Assembly (NCBI GenBank): GCA_035772735.1
Contig: JASDFA010000007.1
Coordinates: 70,284,501-70,348,500 of the forward strand
From: Datura wrightii
Lineage: Eukaryota; Streptophyta; Magnoliopsida; Solanales; Solanaceae
Length of the DNA: 64,000 bases
Direction of reading: 5' to 3'
In this document: positions 23,700 through 35,002 of the stretch, piece after piece
How the letters are laid out: every line of letters starts with the position of its first letter
Position numbering within the stretch: position 1 is the first letter of the stretch
Translations under genes and position numbers: made by a program
The notes under the pieces: generated by a model
What the model was told of the DNA's origin: nothing
Seen by the model: the letters and a program-made list of their open reading frames with translations, nothing else
Database searches by the model: none

Positions 23700-25144
23700 T
23701 GATGAGTTGGTGAATTACCAACTGATTTAGCTTTTTAAGCATAAACTATTGCTTTATTTTCACACAAATTAGGATGTTTTTATGCCTTTTCTTTTTGTTT
23801 GTGCAGGTGCTTAAATTAGACAAGAAAAATGGAGGAATTGAACTAAAATCACTCTGCTGGAGGCAAAAAGATATGCATGCCATTGGAGGCAAAAAGATAT
23901 GCATACCGCATATGGCACTGGAGGATTAGCTAAGATGAACCTAAAAATTGCAGGTTGGCAACTGCGGGATGCAAATGCCAATATACATGGTCCCAAAACA
24001 ATATTGTCCCAACCTGCTAAGCACCTACGAGCCACAAATAGGCACTTGTGGTTCATAGGTGCCACGCAAGTGCCCCATATACTAATAGGGGCAAAATTAT
24101 CCAGTTTTTGCATAAATATACCTGAGAAACTTCCAAGGGAAACTTTGGAAATCTGTGCAAAGGAATATGTATATTTTTACCCCAATTGCACATACACACA
24201 TATGTCATATTTAATATTGTAGAGAGAAATTTTATAGAGATAGAAAGTAGAGTACAATTATTTCATCTTCTTCAAAACCCCATTGGGCAAGAACTCCATT
24301 GTTGTAGATTTTGAGCTTAATTTTAGTACTTAATACGATGAAGTTAGAGGAATCCTTGGGGATATAATTTCTTTCCTTATTCATGAGTAGCTAAATTATT
24401 AGCTAAAGGTGTGTGCATGATGGGCGTTTAAACTTGCTTGGGTATTGGTAAGTTCTTCTTAAATTCAATTAATAAGCATTAGTCTATTGTTTCCTCTGAG
24501 TTTTAACAAAAAAATTAGTGGCTGCAAATATTGATTTAGCTTTCTTATCTTACTTTTTTCTTGAGAGAGAGAAGTGAGATTTGGGTGAGGATTCAATAGT
24601 GATGATTTGGGTGTATGATGCTTGGGCTTGAGCTAGAGATAGTCAAGACCCATATTCATACTCCATTGAAGGACTGCGGCTAGAGATAGCTTAACCTTTC
24701 CTCAAGCTTTGTGGCTGATTTGTGGTTATAACTTTGAAATTTGAAAAAACCCAAAGCAAATACATCCTTGTGGTTGAAAAACAATAGGGTGTAGTTTTAG
24801 CCGTTACTCTCCATGCCATAATCAAGTTTAAGGCATTTTAATCAACCCCAATCTAGTTCACATCCTATTAGATGCACATCCCTAGTTCCTTCTCATTGAT
24901 TGCAACAAGTGATTTGCCCTTTCTTTAGTTTATAATTTGAACTTGATTATTGCTTTCGTTTTTCCCCAGTATTTACATTATGTTGTTTAGACTTGACGCT
25001 ATCTAGTTTGAGTTGATCTACAAGTTTTTGATCATCCATTCTCAGTATCTGTGAGATTCGACCCTGAAATCTATTGAAAAATTTATTTTTGACAACGACT
25101 GCTGCCATCTCCTTTGAAAGGGAGAGGTGTATTGAGAGTTATCA
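23700..25144 (+). repeat. Element F 5' LTR
   Basis: From TGATGAGTTGGTG to GAGAGTTATCA, about 1445 bp. The start matches the LTR start of element J (TGATGAGTTGGTAATTTACC). A weak TATA-like CATAAATATA lies at 24111-24120. A 21-bp direct repeat (23858-23878 and 23884-23904) and GTGCC/GGCAC words up to 24080 lie upstream of it. Confidence 0.83.
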
Positions 25145-25150
25145 AAAAAT

Positions 25151-25170
25151 TAGCGTCGTTGATGAAGATT
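25151..25170 (+). promoter_or_regulatory. Element F primer binding site, degenerate (tRNA-Asp type)
   Basis: TAGCGTCGTTGATGAAGATT, six bases after the LTR, lines up with the TGGCGC...GGGGATT primer site usual in Athila/Tat elements, with several substitutions. Confidence 0.6.
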
Positions 25171-25273
25171 GAGATGTGATAGCCGTTTGTTGTTTATTAA
25201 TTCAAATTTGTTTTGCATTTTGTGTTGCTTTTTCTTTGTTTTGTGTTTCTGTTGATTTCTTAGGAGTGCGAGG

Positions 25274-25782
25274 ATGAGATGCCCTAGTAATACGAGTAGT
25301 GTGGATGGATTTATGGACGAATATAATGATCCGATTGTTAATAATGTAGCTGGTGCCACTAGCCTACCACCCACTATAGGGATTGCAGTATTCTATGTAA
25401 CAAGCACCATGTTACATCTCTTGCAAATGAAGGGACTGTTTGGAGGATAAGCTAGTGAGAATGCTAATCCGCATCTTTGGATCTTCATTGAAATTTGTCA
25501 ATCATTTAACATATCCAACATCAACAAAGAGTCAATCCGCTTAAGCTTATTTCCATTCTCTTTGACGGGAGAGGCTATGGTGTGGTTGGAGGAGCTGCCT
25601 CCTGGATCCATCACATCTTGGAATGAGTTGATCGAAATGTTCCTTGATAGATTTTGTCCACCCTCTCTGATTCTTCAACTTCGTGATAAGATCACAAACT
25701 TTTGGCAACTTTAGGGAGAACTTATTCATGAGGTGTGGCTGAGATTTAAGAAGAAAGTAGCCATTTGCCCAAACCATGGACT
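25274..25782 (+). pseudogene. Element F gag, piece 1 (capsid)
   Basis: From an ATG at 25274 one frame runs to the insertion point of element G with two stops (a TAA about 200 bp in and a TAG about 440 bp in). The segment around VWLEELPPGSITSWNELIEM and FLDRFCPPSL is the conserved retrotransposon gag core, the capsid that packages element RNA. It is interrupted after CPNHG by element G, and the next codon is completed at 45439. Start chosen as the first ATG after the primer site. Confidence 0.85.
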
Positions 25783-27527
25783 TGTCACGACATGATCTGG
25801 GACCCTGAACCGAGACACTATACCTAGAACTACGAATGGCTCTAAGTCAACCCATAACATGAACATAGCAACTAAAGAGCATATATTTAAATGGAAATCG
25901 ATAACTTAAATATGAATAAGGAGAAGTCTGAATAACATAACGTAAATCAAATGATAACATCATAATGCTAAATCGCAAGATGAACATACTAGTGTATGTT
26001 TGAAAAGCCTCTACTAACTGATAAGATGTTGGAACAAGCATCCAACTATCTACAACTCTAAAATAAAATGACAACATAAAACTAAAATGATAGACACTCG
26101 CGAACAATGAGGACTCACCCAAGGCAGGACTAAACTGAGTTGATAGGGGAAGTGAGCTATCAGCGAGGCAGGACTAAACTGAGTTGATAGGGGAAGTGAG
26201 CTATCGGCGATACTAAACTAGATCACCTGAACCTATATCATGAAGCATAACTTTGAATCTACTGAGTATGTAAGGTATGTACAACATGCTTAGTAAATGT
26301 TAACTGAAATCATGCATATAAATATAAATCATTAGATCATGAGAGTAAGGACTGCATGCTGAAAACTGAATTTGAGACACACATAGTCATAAGCTGATTA
26401 TCATAATTGAACATAGTGACGCAAAATTTAGAAATAGAAACCATATGACTTGTCATAGCTGAAATCATAAGTAAAAGCTCATAAACTAATCATTGCGTCA
26501 AATCTTCTGTAAAATATAACATCATAAGTCATGAACATGAATAACAAAAATCATGAGGAACAATGGGAGACTCGTCATAACCAACATCATCACGATGGAG
26601 CTTACGTGATGCTCCAACTATCACACTCAAGTGGGCAGAGCCATCCAAAGCCTTTCCAGATCTAAGGACGATACCATGATATCAATATAAAGCTGAGGCC
26701 CCTTGGGGGCATGGAAAACTTTCTTGAGAGGTCCCAATCATGTAACATATACCTACGTTGGCGCATAGTTTTTAGACAGGGGAACCTTGGAACCCCAAGC
26801 CTATTCGGTGCTAGACACTATTCCCAAAAACATGCATAGTGCTCCCATATTTTTTCAATGAAGTTGAAATCATAATTACATACATAGTCTGAAATATGAA
26901 CATTGAGAGTCTTGACTCTAAAACATATCATAAGCTGCAGTGGGAGTCTTAACTCCAAAAAATATGATATGCTGATCTTATTAGCCTTGTCTAAATCATA
27001 AAAACATACTTAACTTGTATGGGTTTGCCCAAATCATAAAATCATGCATAATTGAAGAATACTTCATAAGTCAAAATCATAGATTCATACATGAAAAATT
27101 TATAAACATTCATTCATGCTAGATATCTCATTATACTTGAAATCATGAATCATAAGCTTGACTTTTCATAAAACTTGCATAACAAGAATCATGAATTTAT
27201 AATCAAATTATGCATAAAATCTGCCCATTAGACCTAAAACATGCTTTAGAACATGAGGGGATTAGACCTATAAAAATATCATAGAGAATTTCATAAAATT
27301 GGGTTAAAATGCTATAAATCCGTATTCTTGAATTAGAATTTGAATTCATGAACTTGAGGAGAAATTTGGGCATGAGAGTGAAAGGAAAATCCATATACTT
27401 GAATTAGATTTGATTTCATGAACATGAGGAGAAATTTGGGCATGAGAACAAAAGAAAACTCTCATTCATAGCCCTACATACCTTGTTAGACTGATTCTCA
27501 AATGATCCTTGAAGGCCTAAGAGATTT

Positions 27528-29896
27528 TGTCACGCCTTGAGTTTACACCCTGGACGAAACACGGTACTTGAAGCCATAAATGACCCCAAGTTAACCCCTA
27601 GTGTATCATACACTGGCGTTCTGAGTAACATAGAAACACATGCAGCGGAAATTTAAAGAAAAAATAACAATACTTGAACAAGGTTACATATTTAATAAAA
27701 TAAATCTGAGTCTGAAAACAACTCTATGTCTGAAAGCCACTAGGTCTGATGAGCTACTGGGACAAACCTCTAGCTAACTCCTAATCTAAATAAAAGAAAA
27801 GAAATCATAACTAAAGCAAATAATCTCCGTCCTCGAAGGATGAGGATTCACCAACTATGATGCCTGAGATCTTTAGTGAGCAGTCAGCTAACGGGGCTGA
27901 GATTGTGATCCTGCAACTGTATCATAAAACGATACAGCATAAAAGTATGCATCAGTACTTTGAATGTACTAAGTAAGTGAGAGGAACCTAACACAATAAA
28001 ATAAACGAAAAAGAAATGTTGAACTGAAAGACATGCAATGACCAATTAAAGCCACTAAACTGAATTACTGAAATACTGAGGTGGTCGAGAAGACCCTATC
28101 TGATGGTCAAAGCATGTTCTAAGTATGGAATACTGATCTAAACTGGACTAGAGTAAGGATGGAATGAAGTGACTAGTGGGAGAGTCTATAACTGACATGT
28201 AACCACGTGAGCTAGATGTGGAGTCCGATATATATACACCACCGGTAGGACCCAATATACCTTGCTAGGGTATAAAGGTATGAACTGGTGATCACAAAAG
28301 TTTGGGGCCAATCAGGCCAATATATACTGAAACCTACGCTAGAAACGTAGTTCTCCGAACCTGGGTGCGCTAGAACCCCGGTCTGCTCGGTGCTAAGTCC
28401 TACTCCTGCTTGATTAATTAAGTGAATACTAAGCTGATAGCTCTAAACTAGGTCCCAAGACTAGTCAGTGATACATATCTGAAAGTACCCTGAGAGTCTT
28501 ATTGGACCAGATTCTGAAACTAGGTTCTAGACGTGTCAGAGATGCTTATCTAGAAACGTCGTAACCGTCTAAGAACAAACTGTAATCTGAACTGGGGTCC
28601 TAAGGCTAGTCAAAGCTATATATTCAAAGTGGCATAACCTCCTAGTGGACCAATAACGGAATTCTAAATCTTATTCTGATAATTGGGAGGTAATACTGAC
28701 ACCTCAGGAAATTCTGTAGTCAAACTGACCAGCTGACATTTCTGACTGACACTGAGTATTTTACATTTTGACTAAAGCTAGACAACCATGTAGCTAACTT
28801 AGAATTCAGCATATAAGATAACATGGGAATTCACTACACTGGTATAATCAAGAAACTTTCAAGGTTTATCATTTCGGCAAAAATTTGTAGTCTGTTCTAC
28901 CCTCAAGAACTAGGGATAAAGTAAATGCACAGGGATAAGCATCAATACTATCATTAGTTGGTGGAAAATACCCATAACCAATATAAATCATGATTCCACA
29001 TGGATTAAACAAGACTTTATCAAAAATTTCTCAGCAGTCGAAAATTTGCTGGGCTAGAATTCACCTTTGTGGGAATAACGTCAATTTAACCATGAGCTGA
29101 TGGAAATCATGTCTAAAATAATCATGGATATCATTCTATATGAATTCAAAGAAAATTAACATTTATTCCCTTCACATTTGAAAACTTAAGGATAGAATCT
29201 TATATAAAACTAGAGTATGGTTTTGGGGGACACAAGGGAAGAACTATTCCCTTGTTGAATTTCCACATACCTGACAACGAATTCCTTGAAGAAGGAAGCT
29301 TGCACTATTGCAATAGATGAAACCCTAGTCTTTCTTGAGAGCTTATGAAGAAGAATTGTTACGATTATTTTCTAAAGATGAGTGGGAATGGGGGGAAACC
29401 GTTTAATGCCACTATTAAGTCTAAAATCATGACTAAAATGACATAGTTTAAGGTTTAGGAAGATAGAAAATTACTGAAAAAATATTCAAAATTCGCAAGG
29501 AAAAATTGAGTGTTAGTCCCCACAACTGACCTAACGAGTCGTGGTCAAACTCGTGGACTACACTACCTGGAAAACACTGAAGTCACCACGAGGGACCTAA
29601 AAACTCGTCCCTTGTGGGCACGACTCGTGTCTTGACCCGTGAGGTACACTGCCTGCCTTCCTTCTCTCTTCTTACCAACCCACCCCACGACTAACCTAAC
29701 GACTTATGAGGCCTGACAACGAGTCGTTGTCATGCCCATGGGGACCCTTTTCCTCAAATTTACAACCCCTCACCTGGCCTTCCCACGAGCTGCACCAACG
29801 GGTCACCTCACTACTCATTCTGTGCCTGGTCCTAGTTTTTAAAATTTTCTCCGCTTCAACTCGCGGGTCTGATCTTTGAGCTTCCATAGTATGATA
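27528..29896 (-). repeat. Element H left LTR
   Basis: From TGTCACGCCTTGAG to ATGATA (the terminal CA is changed). Positions 28810-29015 are identical to 36282-36487 of the right LTR, while flanking sequence differs at several percent. CCACGACT/ACGAGTCGT words lie at 29510-29880. Confidence 0.92.
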
Positions 29897-29930
29897 ATAT
29901 CTCCCCCTTGGGAACATTCATCCTCGAATG
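29897..29930 (-). promoter_or_regulatory. Element H polypurine tract and palindrome
   Basis: The plus strand ATATCTCCCCCTTGGG follows the LTR; the palindrome-like CATTCATCCTCGAATG is at 29915-29930. Confidence 0.8.
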
Positions 29931-30137
29931 TTGGAAAACACACAGAAATGTAGAGAGATGGAATTTTAATATTCAAATACCGATCATTAACCAAAACTGA
30001 CGGAATGAATACCTCCGGTTCAAACTACATAGCTGAACTGATTCACTTTTCATACACACATCCGTAAACACAAAAGAATTTTAAACACATGAATTGAACA
30101 TGAAAACTAAATTGAGTTCTAGAGAAAGACTGATATC

Positions 30138-30420
30138 TCAAGTTTTAACAGAGTTGGTAGAGAATAAGTGTGGGTATCTGATCATAATATCTGCTTCGGC
30201 CTCCCACATAGCACCCTCCACCTGCTGGTTTCTCCATAGGACCTTGACCGAAGCTACATCCTTTTTCCTTAGCTTACAAACCTGATGGTCAAGGATCTCG
30301 ACTGGGACCTCCTCTCATGAGAGACTATCCTTTATTTATACACTGTCCATTGGCACAATTGAAGTTGGATCACTAATGCATTTCTTCAATAATGACATAT
30401 GAAATACTAGGTGCACAGAA
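30138..30420 (-). pseudogene. Element H chromodomain
   Basis: The minus strand reads a complete chromodomain, including KDVASVKVLWRNQQVEG, MWEAEADIM and RYPHLFST, to a TGA at 30138-30140. It has no internal stop, unlike element A. Upstream the frame is broken near 30310-30330. Confidence 0.85.
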
Positions 30421-30539
30421 GCCAACTCTCATGGTAATTCTAGCTCATAGGCTACCTTGCCAATTCATCTCAGAACTCTGTAGGGTCCCACATATCTCGA
30501 ACTAAGCTTTCCCTTCTTTCCAAACCTCATCACTCCTTT

Positions 30540-31474
30540 CATGGGTGAAATTTTTAGATAGACCCAGTCATTCACAACAAACTCCCTTTCTCTTCTCCTC
30601 ACATCAGCATAAGATTTATGATGGATCTGAGCTGTTTTTAATCTTTCTCTGATGAGATGTACCTTTTACATAGCTTTATGTACAATGTCTAGCCCAATTA
30701 TTGTAGCTTCACCAACCTCAAACCACCCAATAGGAGACCTGCACCATTTACCATACAATGCCTCAAATGGGGCCATCTAGATGCTGGAGTAATAACTATT
30801 GTTGTACGCAAACTCGATAAGAGGAAAATGGCATCCCAACTACCCTTGAAATCGATCGCACATGCTCTCAACATATCTTCTAGCATCTGAATAGTCCACT
30901 CAGCTTGCCCATCTGTCTGCAGGTGAAAAGCTATCCTGAGCTTGACCTGGGTGCCAAGTTCCTTATGAAAAGACTTCCAAAAATGTGAGGTAAATTGGGT
31001 ACCTCTGTCTGAGATGATGGATAATGGCACCCCATGAAGCCTGACCAACTCCCGAATATAAATTCTAGCATAGTCCTCAGCTGAATTCATCGTTTTAACT
31101 GGGAAGAAATGTGCTGACTTAGTCATCCAGTCCACTACTACCCAGATAGGTTCATGTTGCTGACGAGTTCGAGGTAGACCCGTAATAAAGTCCATATTTA
31201 TTTCTTCCCACTTCCACGTGGGTATGCTGATATCTTGGATCATACCTCCCGGTCTTTGATGCTCTACTTTGACTTGCTGATAGTTTAGGCACTTGGCTAC
31301 AAATTCAGTAATGTCTCTCTTCATGCCGTTCCGCCAGTAAATATCCCGCCAATCGCGGTACATTGTGGTAGCACCAGGGTGGATGGAGTATCTCAAGCTG
31401 TGTGCTTCAGCCAATATCTGCTGCCTCAAGCCACAGATGTCCGGTATGCATATTTTGCCCTGATAATGTAGCAC
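30540..31474 (-). pseudogene. Element H integrase
   Basis: A 258-codon open stretch (30698-31474) covers the zinc finger (HSLRYSIHPGATTMYRDWR, then CLNYQQVKVEH, where the second Cys has become Tyr) and the catalytic core: Asp in NMDFITGLP, Asp in IISDRGTQF and Glu in QAEWTIQ. The C-terminal end runs into a frameshift near 30780-30840. The three acidic residues are present, but a zinc ligand is lost. Confidence 0.9.
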
Positions 31475-31564
31475 ACCATCTCCACCTTTGGAGAAAGCCT
31501 CAACCTCCTTTCTGAGAACTGATTCCTTGAGTTTAAGAAGAATGGGATCTTCATCCTATTTCAC

Positions 31565-32250
31565 CTAAACTTCAACAACCATAGAGGAGTATGACCTGCT
31601 TTGCATCACCACTCCACCCACAGTTGAGTCAACCAGATGCACCCCTAACCGAGCTAGTCTGTGAATATCCTTCGCCAACTCCTTTTTGTCTTCCTCAATA
31701 TGAGCCATGCTACCCATAGACACTCTACTTAGGGCATCGACCACCACATTGGCTTTGACCGAGCGATATAGCATGCATATGTCATAATTTTTTAGGAGCT
31801 CTAACCACCTTGTCTGATGAAGATGCAGGTCCTTCTGACTGAATACATACTGAAGGCTCTTGTGATTGGTGAAAACATCAACATGAGCCCCGTATTGATA
31901 ATTCCTCCTTATTTTCAATGCAAACACTACACTTACCAACTCCAAGTCATGAGTTGGATAATTCTTCTCATGAACCATGAGCTGCCTGGAGGCGTAGGCT
32001 ATCACTTTGCCCTGCTGCATCAGAATGCAACCGAGTCCAACTCTGGAAGCGTCGCAATAAACTACAAATCCATCTGATCCTTCTGGTAGAGTCAATACTA
32101 GAGCAGTAGTGAGTCGAGTTTTTAACTTCTAGAAACTCTTCTCACATGCATCTGACACTGGAATTTCACCTTCTTCTAAGTCAGCCTAGTCAGTGGAGAT
32201 TCTATAGAAGAAAAGCCTTCTACAAAGCGTCGATAATAACTGGCCAAACC
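31565..32250 (-). pseudogene. Element H RNase H
   Basis: The open stretch 31565-32095 has DASRVGLGCILMQ, then THDLELVSVVFALK and further on NVVVDALSRVS. It shares its frame with the integrase stretch. The upstream connection to RT is interrupted near 32095-32160. Confidence 0.88.
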
Positions 32251-32399
32251 CAAGAAACTTCTGATTTCAGTTGGAGAGTAGGTCTGGGCTAGTCTTTCAC
32301 TCCTGCAATCTTTTGAGGATCAACTTGAACACCTTCATCCGAGACCACATGACCCAGGAAAGTCATGAACTTAACCTAGAATTCACACTTGCTGAACTT

Positions 32400-33276
32400 G
32401 GAAAACAACTAGCGGTCTCTGAGTGTTTGAGGCATTATCCTCAGGTGATTAGCATGCTTTTCCTCATTTCTGGAGTGTACCAGAATGTCGTCGATGAATA
32501 CAATGATGTACATATGTAGATACTACTTGAAGACTCTATTCATCAGGTCCGTAAAGGCTGTAGGGACATTAGTTAGTCTGAAGGACATAACCACAAACTC
32601 CAAGTGACCATACTAAGCCCTGAAAGCTATTTTGGGTATGTCACACTCTCTATCCCTTGGCTGGTGATACCTCGACTTGAGATCTATCTGGGTGAAACAG
32701 CTGGCTCCCTGAAGTTGGTCGAACAGGTCATCAATCCTTGGTAGGGGATACCTATTTTTGACTATGACCTTGTTCAACTGACGGTAGTCGATGCACATTC
32801 TAAGGTTACCATATTTCTTTCACACAAATAACAATGGAGCACCCGAGGGAGAGATGTTGGGTCTGATAAATCCCTTATCAAGAAGATCTTTTAGCTCTCC
32901 TTCAACTCCTTAAGTTCAGCCGGAAACATTCTATAAGGAGGGATGGAGATTGGCTGAGTATATCGAATAAGGTCTATGCCGAAGTCAATTTCCCATTCAG
33001 GAGGGACTCCAGGAAGATCTTCAGGGACACATCTAGAAACTCTTTGACAACAGGGATTGACTGAATAGTTGGGGTCTTAGATTTAGAATCCTTGAACCAA
33101 ACTAGATGATAAATACATCCCTTGGAAATATGCTTCTTAGCCTTAAGGTAGGAAATAAACCGACCCTTCGGTGCTGAACTACTGCCCGACCATTCGAGAG
33201 CTAGCTTATTAGGGAACTGAAACCTGATGACCCTAGTCAACTGAGGCATAACTGGAGTGTAACCAATCCACGCCAA
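32400..33276 (-). pseudogene. Element H reverse transcriptase
   Basis: The palm motif YIIVFIDDILVHSRNE has its two Asp codons at 32487-32492. MCIDYRQLNKVIVKNRYPLP lies at about 32735-32798. At least two frameshifts split it, so no full RT is encoded. Confidence 0.88.
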
Positions 33277-33289
33277 GGATGAGGTCGAA

Positions 33290-33545
33290 GTCGACCATGT
33301 CTAACTCTACAAGGTCAGCTGGAATGAATTTATTTCAGACTAAGACTGAATAGTTTCTATACACCCGACTGGCTGTAACTGACTCGCTAACTGGGGTGGA
33401 GACTGAGAAGGGTTATAATAGGACTTCTGGACTGATATCGAACTGAACTGCTACGTAGGGAGTCAGGAATGATAGTGTGGCCCAGATCAAGCAGGGCATA
33501 TACATCTAGATGGAAAAGACGTAACATACCCGTGACCACATCTGA
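33290..33545 (-). pseudogene. Element H protease remnant
   Basis: The active-site strand reads ALLDLG near 33485-33500 and is then frameshifted. Asp-Leu-Gly is the same variant as in element A. Position between zinc knuckle and RT supports the call. Confidence 0.65.
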
Positions 33546-33559
33546 TGAGTTTTCCTGAT

Positions 33560-34783
33560 CCTGATGAGATGATAATACACAAAAATGGTTTTGGCATTGA
33601 TTGCCCTCCGTACCTGATGTGTTAGCCTGTTGAGTTGGTCGGCCTGCTGGAGCTACTAAGGTGGTGGATTGTGATCTCTCCTGTCCTGCTGACGGGCATT
33701 CATTAAGCAGATGCCTAAGCTGTCCGCAACCAAAACAGCCCTCTCAACCCTGAAGACACTCTCCTAGGTGCTTTTACGCACTTGGGGCAAGCTGGATATC
33801 TATTCCTGATACTATAGCTCTGAGATTGAGAGCCAGATGCTCCACCCCTCCGGTCCTAGAGGGACCAAAAGGTAGGGGCACTGACTGAACTGGGTATTGG
33901 AGGCCTCTACTGCTGCTGCTGCTGTAGGCGGTTGCTACCGCCTAACCTCTGATGGCCATGATCTGACTGGCCAGTCCTTTCCTGCTTATTCTTTCTTTCC
34001 ATGTCCCTTAGTTTTTCAGCCTCGATCTGCTGAGCATAGACAATCAGACTAGAGAGGTCGATATCTTTGATCAGCATTGCGATTCTGCACTCTTTGAGGA
34101 CCAAGTTTGACACCCATTCACAAATTTCAGCATGCGAGCCCTTGGCTCGGCCCCATCTCTGGAGCGTCTTTGGACAACCTGGTGAACTCCAGGGCATACT
34201 TTTCTACGATTTTGTTTCCTTGTCTCAGGTTCATGAATTCTGCTACCTTTGCCTCCCTGAGCTCCCAAGGGAAGAATCTGTCCAGAAAGGCTATAGTGAA
34301 CTCCTCCCATTCCACCGATCCTGCATCCGCTAATCTCTCCTCCTTCCACTATTCATACCAAACTTGAGCTACCCCTTTCAGCTGATAGGCAGCCAAGTCG
34401 GCACTCTTTGAGGGGATGACACCTACCCCTTTCAGCTGATAGGCAGCCAAGTCGGCACTCTTTGAGGGGATGACACCCATGATTTGGGTGATCTTCTTAA
34501 TCTCATCCACAAATCCCTGTGGATCCTCTCCAACCTTAGATCCATGAAAGTCTGAAGGGTTTATCCAAGTCAAGTCCCGCACCCTAGCAACTGCTGCAGA
34601 CCCATTTTTGTTCACTGGAACCACCTATTGCTTCGCCTGGTTGGTTACCATCTGGGCGAGGAGCTGAATGGCCGACCTGAATTCTGTGGTAGATACCGAG
34701 TCATCCTGAGGGGCTATTGGGGTTGCTGGGGCAGTCTGCTGGGCATTTCTGGCACTCCTTCCATTACCGCATTGTAGAGGCAT
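33560..34783 (-). pseudogene. Element H gag with in-frame duplication
   Basis: The ATG is at 34781-34783 (MPLQCGNGRSARN). A TAG lies about 155 bp in (QAKQ then stop). The capsid region follows in the same frame down to about 34127, with VEWEEFTIAFLDRFFPWEL as the conserved core; a frameshift is present near 34130-34200. The post-capsid basic segment ends in a Gln run. The zinc knuckle CFGCGQLRHLLNEC near 33690-33735 has all four ligands but is in another frame. Eighteen codons of the capsid are repeated in tandem (34371-34478). Confidence 0.87.
34371..34478 (-). repeat. 54-bp in-frame tandem duplication in element H gag
   Basis: 34371-34424 and 34425-34478 match at 53 of 54 bases and encode the same 18 residues twice (GVIPSKSADLAAYQLKG-type unit). 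The frame is kept. Confidence 0.95.
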
Positions 34784-34986
34784 AGTTCACTGAAATGAAG
34801 CAGAGCACGAGTTAGGTGAATGATTTTGGAACTGAATTTTAATGCACAATAAGGACTATGAAATAAAGGGAAACTTCCTAATGACATCTCATAGCCTCCC
34901 CATCATAAGTTTGGAGCGCTTCACACCCTTGAAGAGGACTCTACTCGATGCGGCTTTCAGACATCCGAGGATACTCTGAACCTAGT

Positions 34987-34998
34987 GCTCTGATACCA
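34987..34998 (-). promoter_or_regulatory. Element H primer binding site (initiator tRNA-Met)
   Basis: GCTCTGATACCA on the plus strand, four bases from the right LTR. The leader 34784-34986 has no other feature. Confidence 0.93.
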
Positions 34999-35002
34999 AG
35001 TT

